A stretch of DNA of 64,000 nt from Desulfosediminicola ganghwensis (GCF_005116675.2 NZ_CP050699.1:1573001-1637000), one strand, 5' to 3'; positions 9,277 through 17,765 are shown, counted from the first letter of the stretch. The notes: generated by a model from the letters alone, not told the origin. Program-made: numbers and translations.

Positions 9277-9882
9277 ATGAACAGAAGAGTCGGTTTGTGT
9301 TTTCTCCTTTTGCTTTCGGCCTGCATCTACGGCAGCTTCGCAATGGCAGCCAGGAAATCGTTTATGGATGAGGTGAGAGAGTCGGAAGCGCCTTTTGATA
9401 ACCGAACTGTTCCTCTTGAAAAGCAGGTTATCGAAGAAACGGTAGTTACCATGTCACCGAATAATGATGAATTTTTTCGGGTTCTGGCCAGAAAAAAGCA
9501 GATAGGGCGTTACAAGTGCAGCAGTTGCCATACCGATAAACCGGTGAAAGCACGGCAAGGGCTTGAGCTCACCCACAGCGATGTGGTGCTGCAGCACGGC
9601 CTGGGTGGCAGAGCTCTTGTTTGCATCGATTGTCATCACCGTGAGGAACGCGATTACCTGGAAGATAAAAAGGGGCGGAAAATAGATTTTGATCACAGTT
9701 ATCAGTTATGTGGTCAGTGCCATTTCCGCCAGAAAAGGGACTGGCTCGCCGGGGCACATGGCAAGAGGGTGGCCAACTGGGCCGGTGAGCGCGTGGTCTA
9801 TAACTGCGCTACTTGCCATAACCCTCATTCGCCGCGCTTTGAAAAACGATTCCCGGCTACCTATTCGGTGCCTCTGGACTGA
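9277..9882 (+). CDS. Second periplasmic tetraheme cytochrome c of the nap cluster
   Basis: A 201-residue protein with an N-terminal signal sequence (about residues 5-25) and four heme motifs: CSSCH, CIDCH followed by a further His, CGQCH and CATCH. Extra histidines near the motifs could be distal heme ligands. It lies between the NapB-like cytochrome and the NrfC/NrfD pair, so it probably carries electrons from the membrane module to the NapB-like protein. NapM of Desulfovibrio plays a comparable role, but the sequence is not close enough by eye to name it napM. The CATCHNPHSPRF ending resembles paired-CxxCH cytochromes. Confidence 0.82.
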   Translation: MNRRVGLCFLLLLSACIYGSFAMAARKSFMDEVRESEAPFDNRTVPLEKQVIEETVVTMSPNNDEFFRVLARKKQIGRYKCSSCHTDKPVKARQGLELTHSDVVLQHGLGGRALVCIDCHHREERDYLEDKKGRKIDFDHSYQLCGQCHFRQKRDWLAGAHGKRVANWAGERVVYNCATCHNPHSPRFEKRFPATYSVPLD

Positions 9883-9894
9883 TCGGGAGAAAAT

Positions 9895-10863
9895 ATGAGC
9901 TCTGATAAAAAGCACCCTAAAGAGTCTGATATTATAAAACTTCTTGAAGGTGATAGCAGCAGAAGATCGTTTATAAAAAATCTCTCAATTGCTGCCGCTG
10001 CGGGAAGTGCGGCCTTGACCACCGGCTGCATTCCTTCTCTTGCGGAAGCAAGTACAGAGGAGATGAAACTGCGCTGGCAGGAGTTTTTCAAAAAACATTA
10101 TCGTTTGATGACCCAAGAGGAAAAAGATGCAGCCGTGGGGCGGCTGGAGCGGCTGGCAAAGCTTGAGAACAATCTTGATCTGCAGATGGGCAGTGAGCCT
10201 CCGATTGATGGTGTGCTCTATGGTTACGGTTTTAATATCACACGCTGTACAGGGTTTATGGAGTGTGTCACCGCCTGCATAAAAGAGAACAATTTAGACC
10301 GTAAAGTACACACCCAATATATCCGGATTTTTGAAATGGAGCCGGGCAAACTCGACCCTAGCACCGGGGATGGCCAGTATTACCATGAGGTGCCGGTGGA
10401 TAATAAATTTTATATGGGTACGCAATGTTTTCACTGTGAAAATGCCCCGTGTACCAAGGCCTGCCCGACCAAAGCGACCTGGAAAGAACCGGACGGAATT
10501 GTGGTTGTTGACTACGATTGGTGTATCGGCTGCCGATATTGTCAGGCGGCGTGTCCATACTATGGCCGAAGATTTAACTGGGGAAAGCCGGAAATACCGA
10601 AAGACGAGATAAACACCAAACAGCATTACCTCGGTAACCGTATCCGGCCTATGGGAAAGATGGAAAAATGTACCTTTTGCATTCAACGAACCAGAAAAGG
10701 CCGGCTGCCAGCATGTGTTGAAGCATGCCCGACAGGTGCCCGTGTATTTGGCAACTTGCTCGACCCGGACAGTGAGATTCGTTATGTCCTGAAACATAAG
10801 AAGGTGTTCAGGATGAAGGAGGAATTAGAGACGGATCCTAAGTTTTGGTACTTTATTGACTGA
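9895..10863 (+). CDS. NrfC/HybA-like iron-sulfur protein with Tat signal
   Basis: This 322-residue periplasm-facing ferredoxin subunit starts with a Tat-type leader (SSRRSFIKNLSIAAAAG). Four cysteine groups follow in the DmsB/NrfC order. The second (CFHCENAPCTKACP), third (CIGCRYCQAACP) and fourth (CTFC...CVEACP) are complete. The first reads CTGFMECVTAC, with phenylalanine where the second cysteine of CxxCxxCxxxC should be, so that cluster has only three cysteines and may be a 3Fe-4S centre or use another ligand. The gene is followed with near overlap by an NrfD-like gene, the standard membrane partner. Together they should oxidise quinol and pass electrons to the cytochromes. The ATG at 9895 follows CGGGAGA. 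Confidence 0.88.
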   Translation: MSSDKKHPKESDIIKLLEGDSSRRSFIKNLSIAAAAGSAALTTGCIPSLAEASTEEMKLRWQEFFKKHYRLMTQEEKDAAVGRLERLAKLENNLDLQMGSEPPIDGVLYGYGFNITRCTGFMECVTACIKENNLDRKVHTQYIRIFEMEPGKLDPSTGDGQYYHEVPVDNKFYMGTQCFHCENAPCTKACPTKATWKEPDGIVVVDYDWCIGCRYCQAACPYYGRRFNWGKPEIPKDEINTKQHYLGNRIRPMGKMEKCTFCIQRTRKGRLPACVEACPTGARVFGNLLDPDSEIRYVLKHKKVFRMKEELETDPKFWYFID

Positions 10864-10873
10864 TAGGTGTCAT

Positions 10874-12094
10874 ATGCGAGCACTTCATGAGAAGAGTCTG
10901 AAAACATTCTTTATAGACGGTATTCGTTGGAATCTTCAGGGCACCCCGGCCTTTCAGATATTCAGGCTGGTGCTGCTCGGTTGTATGGGCCTTGGCATTT
11001 ATGCCTATTCTTTTCAGGCTCGGTACGGCCTGTCTGTAACGGGTATGAACGACATCGTCAGCTGGGGGTTTTACATTTCCAACTTCACTTTTCTGGTAGG
11101 AGTGGCAGCTGCTGCGGTTATGCTGATTTTACCGGCCTACGTCTTTCATGACCCTGATTTTCATCGGGTGGTCATTATTGGTGAGGGGGTGGCGGTTGGC
11201 GCATTAATTATGTGTCTGACCTTTATTCTGGTAGATCTGGGCGGCCCGCTGCAGGCATGGCATCTTATTCCGGGCATTGGACTATTCAATTTCCCTTCAT
11301 CGATTCTTGCCTGGGATGTAGTTGTTCTGAATGGGTATCTTCTGTTAAACGCCCTTGTGCCAGCCTATATCTTATATTGTCACTATATGGGTAGAAAGGC
11401 GGATGAAAGAAAGTATCGGCCCTTCGTCTTTCTGTCGATATTCTGGGCATTTTCCATTCATATGGTTACAGCCTTTCTCTATCAGGGCCTGCCTGCGCGG
11501 CCATTTTGGAACAATCCATTAATGGGGCCACGCTTTCTCGCTTCGGCTTTTGCTGCAGGCCCGGCCCTTATTACTCTTATTCTGGCAATTATTCATAGCT
11601 CTACCACCTACAAGATTGACAGGTCCGTCTTCAGTAAGCTGCGGATTATCATTGTCATTTCGGCGATAATTAACCTCATCATGCTCTTTTCAGAGATCTT
11701 TAAAGAGTTCTATTTTACCACCCATCATTCAATCTCTGCGGTATATCTCTTTTTTGGGCTGGATGGCTATGACGCACTTGTTCCCTGGATCTGGACTTCG
11801 GTATGTGCAAATGTCCTCGCCACTCTGGTGCTTGCCCTGAACCCAGGCAAGAATAACCCTAAAGTTTTACTGCCAGCTTGTGGCTTACTATTTATAGCGA
11901 TATGGATGGAAAAGGGGATTGGTCTTATTGTGCCCGGCCTGATCCCAAGCCCGCTCGGTGAGGTTGTGGACTATTTGCCAACCTGGGTTGAACTCTGTGT
12001 GACCTTGGGCATACTCGCGCTTGGCATAACTGTGGTGACCTGGTTGGTCCGGGTGGCGCTCATAATCGAACAGAACGAAAATCCCCTAGGCTAA
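10874..12094 (+). CDS. NrfD-like integral membrane quinol-oxidising subunit
   Basis: About 406 residues with roughly ten hydrophobic helices, of the PsrC/NrfD family. These bind quinone on the periplasmic side and dock an NrfC-type ferredoxin. Recognisable segments include NDIVSWGFYISNFTFLVGVA near the start and HMVTAFLYQGLPARPFWN in the middle. The preferred start is the ATG at 10874, with AGGTG just upstream. An in-frame TTG at 10856 would overlap the preceding gene. As the last gene of the nap cluster it replaces NapC or NapGH as the link to the quinone pool, because none of those is present here. Confidence 0.85.
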   Translation: MRALHEKSLKTFFIDGIRWNLQGTPAFQIFRLVLLGCMGLGIYAYSFQARYGLSVTGMNDIVSWGFYISNFTFLVGVAAAAVMLILPAYVFHDPDFHRVVIIGEGVAVGALIMCLTFILVDLGGPLQAWHLIPGIGLFNFPSSILAWDVVVLNGYLLLNALVPAYILYCHYMGRKADERKYRPFVFLSIFWAFSIHMVTAFLYQGLPARPFWNNPLMGPRFLASAFAAGPALITLILAIIHSSTTYKIDRSVFSKLRIIIVISAIINLIMLFSEIFKEFYFTTHHSISAVYLFFGLDGYDALVPWIWTSVCANVLATLVLALNPGKNNPKVLLPACGLLFIAIWMEKGIGLIVPGLIPSPLGEVVDYLPTWVELCVTLGILALGITVVTWLVRVALIIEQNENPLG

Positions 12095-12371
12095 GGTAAC
12101 ATAGGTATAACTTTTAGAGAGATTCCACTTTGACCAGAACTCTATACGGCAATCAGAGGGACGGAAAGGCTAACTGGAAACTCATTTGGATAGACCGCCT
12201 TTTCTACTGCCATGACGCCGGGATTTCATTTCTTCTTTGTGTTTCAGCGGAGATGGTGTAACACAGAGCAGGGGCTGGACTTGAACGTCTGTTGTTCATA
12301 ATTTGAAAGGGTAGCAGTGTATCCTCCCCCCAAAAAAACTCATACAATCTAATAATTGATCAGGTGACTCA

Positions 12372-12875
12372 GTGCAGGAACTACAATATTTACAAGGTTA
12401 TCCCAACGATATCACAGCGCAGGTACAGCACCTGATCGAGAAGGGGAAATTGCCCGCACTCCTTCTTCAAAAGTATCCTTCACCCCATGAAATTCGTACC
12501 GATAAAGCTCTCTACGAGTACGTGACGGCGATCAAAAATTCTTCCATACAAAAGTCACAGCCTCTCAGCAAAGTGCTCTATGACGCCAAAATCAAGATGC
12601 ACTATCAAGCCCTCGGTGTGCACAAAATTATATCGCGGGTGCAGGGGAACAAGTTGAAATCCAAAAATGAGATCCGCATCTCCTCTGCGTTTAGAAACGC
12701 ACCAGAACCACTTCTTCGCATGATTGTCGTGCATGAACTTGCTCACATCAAAGAGAGGGAGCACAACAAAGCTTTTTATAAGCTCTGTAAGCATATAGAG
12801 CCCCAATACCATCAACTTGAATTCGATATGCGCCTCTATCTGACACAGTTGGATATTTTTGGGCCGTTGTATTGA
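12372..12875 (+). CDS. YgjP-like (DUF45) metallopeptidase-fold protein
   Basis: This 167-residue cytoplasmic protein contains the zinc-binding HExxH motif (VVHELAHIKEREHNKAF) followed by a helical C-terminus (CKHIEPQYHQLEFDMRLYL), the usual end of YgjP/WLM-type proteins. It lacks a signal peptide. The start is a GTG at 12372 with AGGTGA six bases upstream. The physiological substrate of this family is not known to me. It is separated from the nap cluster by about 275 bases and is probably a single-gene unit. Confidence 0.75.
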   Translation: MQELQYLQGYPNDITAQVQHLIEKGKLPALLLQKYPSPHEIRTDKALYEYVTAIKNSSIQKSQPLSKVLYDAKIKMHYQALGVHKIISRVQGNKLKSKNEIRISSAFRNAPEPLLRMIVVHELAHIKEREHNKAFYKLCKHIEPQYHQLEFDMRLYLTQLDIFGPLY

Positions 12876-12949
12876 ACTCAATAAAATTCCCACGAAGATT
12901 TAGCACAGTAACTTCTATCCTGTTTGGGGGAGAGTTGTAACTATACGAC

Positions 12950-13104
12950 CCTGTAACGAAGGCTCTGCGGAAAAATCTCTTGACCCGCAGGGTGACCTTT
13001 TTCGACTTGAGACGAACAGCACTCTGATTGTGAACGATTCAAACAATTCAGTGCTGGCAACCATTCGAGATTCAATTTTAACAGGTCATGAGAAATTCGG
13101 GTTA
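12950..13104. repeat. 155-bp direct repeat, copy 1
   Basis: This segment recurs at 13182-13336 with the same spacing throughout and about six substitutions, i.e. roughly 96 percent identity with no gaps. It starts with CCTGTAACGAAGGCTCTG and ends at TTCGGGTTA. No transposase is within it and no clear open frame spans it. It looks like a non-autonomous intergenic repeat. The right end of this copy forms a strong hairpin with the unique sequence that follows. Confidence 0.9.
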
Positions 13105-13118
13105 GCCCGACTTTCTCA
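13089..13118. terminator. Strong hairpin at the right end of repeat copy 1
   Basis: Two 13-base arms, 13089-13101 and 13106-13118, pair with a single mismatch around a TTAG loop. There is no T-run, so this is either a factor-assisted terminator-like structure or the palindromic end of a mobile repeat. The left arm is also in copy 2, but the right arm is not. Confidence 0.45.
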
Positions 13119-13181
13119 TCAAGAAAGTTTTTCGCAGATCGAGGCACAGGCCGTGGAGCTGTAGTAATTTACCGCCTATGG

Positions 13182-13336
13182 CCTGTAACGAAGGCTCTGC
13201 GAAAAAATCTCTTGACCCGCAGGGTGACCTTTTTCTACTTGAGATGAACAGCACTCTGATTGTGAACGATTCAAACAATTCAGTGCTGGCAACCATTCGA
13301 GATTCAATTTGAAAAGGTCATGAGATATTCGGGTTA
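13182..13336. repeat. 155-bp direct repeat, copy 2
   Basis: Second copy of the 12950-13104 repeat, 232 bases downstream in the same orientation. Its last three bases (13334-13336) are the complement of the TAA stop codon of the minus-strand RNA-modification gene. The repeat therefore supplies or coincides with the end of that gene. Confidence 0.9.
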
Positions 13337-14881
13337 CACCTCACACCAGTAGATCCGCACATGCTCCGGCTGGTCTTCCAGTACCGGGAAATCCATCGGC
13401 GGGCTAAGTTGGGTGACTGTGCCGAAATGTTTTTCCAATTCCTGGAGATAATAAGCCGGCTTTCCGCCGCGATGATTATTGGCAAAGAGAGCAATACCGT
13501 TACCAGAGAGCAGTAATCGAATCTGTCTGGCAAGTTCCGGCCATTGCTGCTCAACATGGAATCCGCGACCTTTGCCGGCAGAAGCAAATACCGGGGGGTC
13601 ACAAATAATGAGATCCCAATAGGCATAATCACTTGGATCAGCACTCTGTTTGCGCTCCTGCCTGCTCAACCATTTACATACATCTCCCTGTATAAATTTG
13701 CCCCGACCTGATTGATCAAGACCATTGATTGCAAAATTTTCCTTTCCCCGAGCCAGGGTCGAGCCGGCCAGATCCACGGAAAAAACAACTTCAGCCCCGC
13801 CAGCAAGAGCAGCTGCGGAAAATGAGCAGGTAAACGAGAAAAGGTTTGCTACACGTCGAGCGCCAGCGGTTTTGCTCACGCGCCTTCTGGAATCGCGTTG
13901 ATCGAGGAAGAGTCCCACATGCTGTGAATCGTTGATGTTCACCTCAAAGAACAGATCGTGCTCACGTGCCAAAACGCTATCCGGTATCGGTTCCCCCCAA
14001 CAGATCACGTCCTGAATAAGTTTTTTGCGATGCGGATTTTTAGCATGTTGCCGTAACAGTGCACCACGCCATTCGATTTTTGTTGCCAGATAATCGCAGA
14101 CAGGGGCCAGTTTGCTCTTGAGCTGTCCGGAAGTCAGCTGCTCACTAAAAGCGGCAATAGAAAGATACGCATCATAGATGTCTATGCTCACCGGTAAATC
14201 CAGCTCTCCGCGATGGATAAGCCGATAACTGTTGCTCACCGTGCCGGGCCACCCCATTCGCCGTTCCCAAGCCACCGCTGCATCCTGCAAAATTCGCTCT
14301 TTCCCTTTCAAAAGGAAGGTAAAAGAATCAGGAAATTGTGCTGTTACTTCCGCAGAAATACCAGGCCAATTGAGCCTGCTGGAATGCAGACAGAGTCGTG
14401 AAAAGGACCTGCCTCCATACTCTTCATCACCAAGGATAGGTACGCCGGAGAGAGCCGCATGCTGTCGTATCTGATGAGTACGCCCACGCTTGATGACAGC
14501 TTCATAACAATAGCAGCCGTGACCGCTTTCTATGAACCGAAATTGTGTCGAACACTCCTTTCCGGCCAGGGGCTCATTAATGGTCCACTGCGTATTTTTA
14601 CCTTCTTTTCCCTTATAAGGTCGATGGCTTATGAAATGATAGGTCTTCTCTGCCTGAAGAGTTTCATGAATGTCCTGAGCCAGGCTGCTCGCTTTTTTTG
14701 TTTTGGCAAAGAGTAAAACCCCACTCGTTCCCTTGTCAAGTCTGCAACATACAAAGGCTTTCAGGTTGTGGTGGAGCTCCAGCCACTCCACCAATCCGGA
14801 ACCGCCTCTCACAGCGGCATGTGTTGACAGTCCCGTGGGCTTGTTTACGACCAGCCAGTTATCATCTTCATATGCAATCAT
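13334..14881 (-). CDS. Fusion of RluA-type pseudouridine synthase and RlmI-like SAM methyltransferase
   Basis: This 515-residue cytoplasmic protein joins two RNA-modification enzymes. Residues 1 to about 215 are an RluA-type pseudouridine synthase with the catalytic aspartate in RLDKGTSG (Asp49) and the later RTHQIRQHAALSGVPILGD motif; there is no S4 domain. From about residue 235 to the end it resembles the RlmI/RlmK class I methyltransferases, with VGLFLDQRDSRR, a SAM-binding segment NLFSFTCSFSAAALAGGA (about 345-362) and the DPPVFAS motif (about 428-434). Ribosomal RNA is the likely substrate. The start ATG at 14881 is the natural family start. It is convergent with ygjP, and its stop lies in a 155-bp repeat copy. 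The two target bases are unknown. Confidence 0.85.
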   Translation of the reverse strand: MIAYEDDNWLVVNKPTGLSTHAAVRGGSGLVEWLELHHNLKAFVCCRLDKGTSGVLLFAKTKKASSLAQDIHETLQAEKTYHFISHRPYKGKEGKNTQWTINEPLAGKECSTQFRFIESGHGCYCYEAVIKRGRTHQIRQHAALSGVPILGDEEYGGRSFSRLCLHSSRLNWPGISAEVTAQFPDSFTFLLKGKERILQDAAVAWERRMGWPGTVSNSYRLIHRGELDLPVSIDIYDAYLSIAAFSEQLTSGQLKSKLAPVCDYLATKIEWRGALLRQHAKNPHRKKLIQDVICWGEPIPDSVLAREHDLFFEVNINDSQHVGLFLDQRDSRRRVSKTAGARRVANLFSFTCSFSAAALAGGAEVVFSVDLAGSTLARGKENFAINGLDQSGRGKFIQGDVCKWLSRQERKQSADPSDYAYWDLIICDPPVFASAGKGRGFHVEQQWPELARQIRLLLSGNGIALFANNHRGGKPAYYLQELEKHFGTVTQLSPPMDFPVLEDQPEHVRIYWCEV

Positions 14882-15479
14882 AATATTACTTCATCAGCTG
14901 AATGTCTTATTTGAACAGTGGTTGACTGTTTCATTGCACCTTCGTTGGTGCAGTCATGATCAGTTATCTGGTTGATCAGCACCCATGAGCGTGCCTCATC
15001 GGCAGTAAAGCACCGACAGATACGCAGAACCTCGCGAGCGTGATTTGGTCTTATCAGCAGGGGCGGGCGCACATTTGATGCACCTGCGGGGCCGACTCCA
15101 GGGTTGGCAAATTGTACTCTATAACTGGAGGTTGAAGAGGCGACAACTCTATCGCAATGAAAGAGGCTCGTCGGGATAATCCAGACTGTGACCCCTTCGA
15201 CAGTTGTATTGAGCGTATCCGGTCTGCTGATGGTACTTCTGGCAACTCCGTTTTCATGCTCCCTAATGATATCGGTGTATCCCTGCTGTTGGGGCATGAC
15301 ACGTCTATGCCTTGCTGGCATATCATTTTTTACTCTACTCTTTGCAGAATAAAAAGCAGGAAAATAGGAATGGGGAAACTACGACAGGCCAGAGACCGAG
15401 AGAGATCAAGTCATTTCTGTGGCAGGATATCTATTTTGGCGCTGGTGTTATTTGCTTTCAAGATACAAAAGCGGGAAAC
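14882..15479. other. Gene-poor stretch, probably decayed sequence
   Basis: Several overlapping open frames occur on both strands (for example 14878-15321 on the minus strand) but none has a recognisable domain, a good ribosome site or a consistent protein-like composition. It leads directly into the REP-associated transposase remnant at 15480, so it may be decayed mobile DNA. No promoter or structured RNA was recognised. Confidence 0.4.
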
Positions 15480-15800
15480 GATATTATTGAACTTGATCCA
15501 TTGAGAGTAGAGATGGTCAAAGACCCTGGCTAGTATGTTTTGCATGCCTGGCATCTTAATGGTGTCTGTGGTTTGTTGGAGATATGCACGCCACATCCTG
15601 AGCATCCTGCATTGGCAGCGAACATCGAAGAGGAAAGAAGCAACTATCGTTCGCTGTTTTCCAAGGATGTTGCTGGCAAGTTGTTGGTAGAGATACGATC
15701 AAATGCCAGCAAGGGCCCGGCCATAGGAATCCATCGATTCAGAGAATAAGTCGAGTCGCTGATCGGGAGGAAGGTAACAGCGTTGAAAAAGGGAGACCCT
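15480..15800 (+). pseudogene. Remnant of a REP-associated tyrosine transposase (Y1_Tnp/RAYT), C-terminal part
   Basis: One frame reads IIELDPLRVEMVKDPG, a stop, then TPHPEHPALAANIEEERSNY with RSLF following, RSNASKGPAIGIHRFRE, a stop, and VESLIGRKVTALKKGD. This follows the C-terminal half of RAYT proteins in order (IELNPVRAGMV, PHP..LALG, EER..YR.LF, LG..RF...I..L.GRRV). Two in-frame stops (TAG at 15531, TAA at 15747) and the missing N-terminal HUH domain show it is dead. It is a different lineage from the RAYT remnants at 50 and 52.7 kb, which carry an HTH extension. Confidence 0.7.
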
Positions 15801-15835
15801 ATATTTCATTTACTTTCGAAAGTAACCGTCAACCT

Positions 15836-15876
15836 TGTTTACACCCCATTGCTCGTCAGGTAACTTTGTTTACACA
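15836..15876. repeat. Paired TTGTTTACAC direct repeats upstream of the sigma-54 activator
   Basis: TTGTTTACAC occurs at 15836-15845 and again at 15867-15876, 31 bases apart and about 100-140 bases upstream of the next gene. Each copy has GTAAC a little upstream. It could be a pair of operators on one helix face (three turns), or multiple terminal repeats of a lost insertion sequence, since GTGCGGACAAGTAATTGACA follows at once and looks like an IS end. Confidence 0.4.
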
Positions 15877-15974
15877 ATGTGCGGACAAGTAATTGACATT
15901 TCTTTTATATTTCATTACGTTAGTAAGCTAACTCAACACCGCTCAGCATTGTTACCACCAGGGTCATAATTAAT

Positions 15975-17516
15975 GTGAAGAACGCTTCAAAGCAGGACCT
16001 CAGCCAACTTCGACAACGACTTTCCCAGGCGTCCAACTCGGGTACGCTCGAAAATTATAAGTCATCGGTCATTTTCTATACCAGGATTCTTCCCAAGGTT
16101 ATGGGGGTAGAACGGTGTACAATTTTCATCCTGGACAGCGACTCAAACAAAATCTGCTCAGTGTTTGGAACCGGTCTGGAAGAAATGCACATTATGCCGC
16201 CGCTTGAAGACAGTATTGTGGGGCAGGCAATTTCAACAGGGCAAAGCATAATTGATAATAACCTGAGCAGTCATTCAGGCTATCATCTCCACACAGCCAA
16301 ACAGACAGGCTTTGTTTGCCGGAATCTGCTATGCGCTCCCATAAAAAGCAAAAAGGATATAAGGGTTTATGGCGCTATACAGCTGCTGAATAAGGTGGGT
16401 GATAGAACCTTTACAGATAACGACAGTGTTGTGCTGGAAGAGGTGGCCCAGCTGCTCTCCTCCTCCATCGAAACGATCCTGCTGAACAAGGAGATTCTGC
16501 AACTCGCCGATGTTCTCGGTCAGGAAGTCGACAGATTGAGCCGGACCTCGGCCACCGAGAAACGTGTTATTGCCGAAAGCCCCGCTATGCTGGAAGTTCT
16601 CGACATGGTGGAGGTTGTCAGCAACACTCCGGTAAATGTCGTACTTCTTGGCGAAAACGGGACCGGGAAGGAATTGCTTGCCCACATGATCCATGAAAAA
16701 GGAGCGCGACAGGCAAAACCGTTTGTTCCCGTCAACTGTGCCTGTATCCCGGAAAGTCTCATCGAAAGTGAATTTTTTGGACATGAAAGAGGCGCATTTA
16801 CCGGAGCGGATAACAGCCGGAAGGGCAGGTTTGAAGAATCCCATGGCGGTACGTTGTTCCTTGACGAAATCGCAGAGATGCCCCTTAGCGTACAGTCCAA
16901 ATTTTTACGGGCAATTGAAGAACAGGAGGGCCGCAGACTGGGAGGCAACAAAAACCTGAAATATGACCTGAGGCTCGTCAGTGCAACGAACAAGGACCTC
17001 ATGGCGGAGGTGCGAAAAGGCACATTCCGGGAAGATCTCTATTTCAGGCTTTTTTCGGTGGAAATCGTTGTTCCCCCTCTTCGAGAACGACGAGAAGACA
17101 TTTTCCCGCTTTCGCTCCATTTCCTTGCGGCCACGAATAAACGTTTCTCTAAAAATGTCGCAGGATTTTCAAGCGAAGTACTCAACTTTTTCGAGAAGTA
17201 TACCTGGCCGGGTAATGTTCGCCAGTTACTGAGGGAAGTAGAGCGGCTGGTCGCACTTACCTCGGACAATGAAATCATCCAGATCAAAAACTGTTCCCCT
17301 GGCCTGCTCAATTTCCGCCCCGGAAGTGTCGAGACCAATGACCTCGGGAATTGTGATTCCCTCTCCATCCCTGATCATGTAGAGCATCTTGAAAAGGACC
17401 TTATTCGTCAGGCCATGCACAGGGTCTCCGGAAACAAAACACAGGCCGCCAGACTGCTCAGTCTTACGCGACAGGGGCTCGCTCAAAAACTTAAACGCTA
17501 CAAGCTTGCAGTCTGA
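15975..17516 (+). CDS. GAF-domain sigma-54-dependent transcriptional activator
   Basis: This 513-residue regulator has an N-terminal GAF sensor (about residues 25-175), a sigma-54 AAA+ domain (about 200-430) and a Fis-type helix-turn-helix at the end (NKTQAARLLSLTRQGLAQKL). The AAA+ part has Walker A GENGTGKE, the sigma-54-contacting GAFTGA loop, and Walker B GGTLFLDEI, so it should be a competent ATPase. The sensed signal is unknown; similar GAF regulators sense nitric oxide or redox ligands, but the key residues cannot be assigned by eye. The start is a GTG at 15975; an overlapping ATG at 15973 is out of frame. The gene is convergent with the motor operon that ends at 17766. I did not find a convincing -24/-12 promoter for that operon. 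Confidence 0.9.
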   Translation: MKNASKQDLSQLRQRLSQASNSGTLENYKSSVIFYTRILPKVMGVERCTIFILDSDSNKICSVFGTGLEEMHIMPPLEDSIVGQAISTGQSIIDNNLSSHSGYHLHTAKQTGFVCRNLLCAPIKSKKDIRVYGAIQLLNKVGDRTFTDNDSVVLEEVAQLLSSSIETILLNKEILQLADVLGQEVDRLSRTSATEKRVIAESPAMLEVLDMVEVVSNTPVNVVLLGENGTGKELLAHMIHEKGARQAKPFVPVNCACIPESLIESEFFGHERGAFTGADNSRKGRFEESHGGTLFLDEIAEMPLSVQSKFLRAIEEQEGRRLGGNKNLKYDLRLVSATNKDLMAEVRKGTFREDLYFRLFSVEIVVPPLRERREDIFPLSLHFLAATNKRFSKNVAGFSSEVLNFFEKYTWPGNVRQLLREVERLVALTSDNEIIQIKNCSPGLLNFRPGSVETNDLGNCDSLSIPDHVEHLEKDLIRQAMHRVSGNKTQAARLLSLTRQGLAQKLKRYKLAV

Positions 17517-17675
17517 CGACGTGCTCCTCCGCTGAGACTGCAACATCACTATTGAGTTCCGATCCTAAAACTACCCTTCCGTCCAATCTCAGGGTTGCGG
17601 CTCAGATTTTCAAACTTTCCTGATTTCCCCAATGCTCACCGAAGGCCAGTCCATGCAGCACCATCTTCTACAGTT

Positions 17676-17716
17676 TTTTGCCAGTAAAGAGGGCTAACTA
17701 TAGTCCACTGGCAAAA
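17676..17716. terminator. Bidirectional terminator-like hairpin between convergent units
   Basis: Perfect 10-base arms (TTTTGCCAGT at 17676-17685 and ACTGGCAAAA at 17707-17716) enclose a second imperfect stem (GGGCTA/TAGTCC). The hairpin sits in the gap between the sigma-54 activator and the last gene of the minus-strand motor operon, where both transcripts should end. T-runs are short on either side. Confidence 0.5.
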
Positions 17717-17765
17717 CTTTCGAACCTGGTACCGTCTGGACTGGTGAGAAATGTGAGTGAGCCAT

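Noticed and set aside
12950-13336. Two repeat copies considered as a minimal CRISPR
   Set aside because: Units of 155 bp with only two copies and no cas genes do not fit CRISPR.
14878-15321. A 147-codon minus-strand frame upstream of the RNA-modification fusion
   Set aside because: No recognisable motif, and overlapping frames on both strands look equally random.
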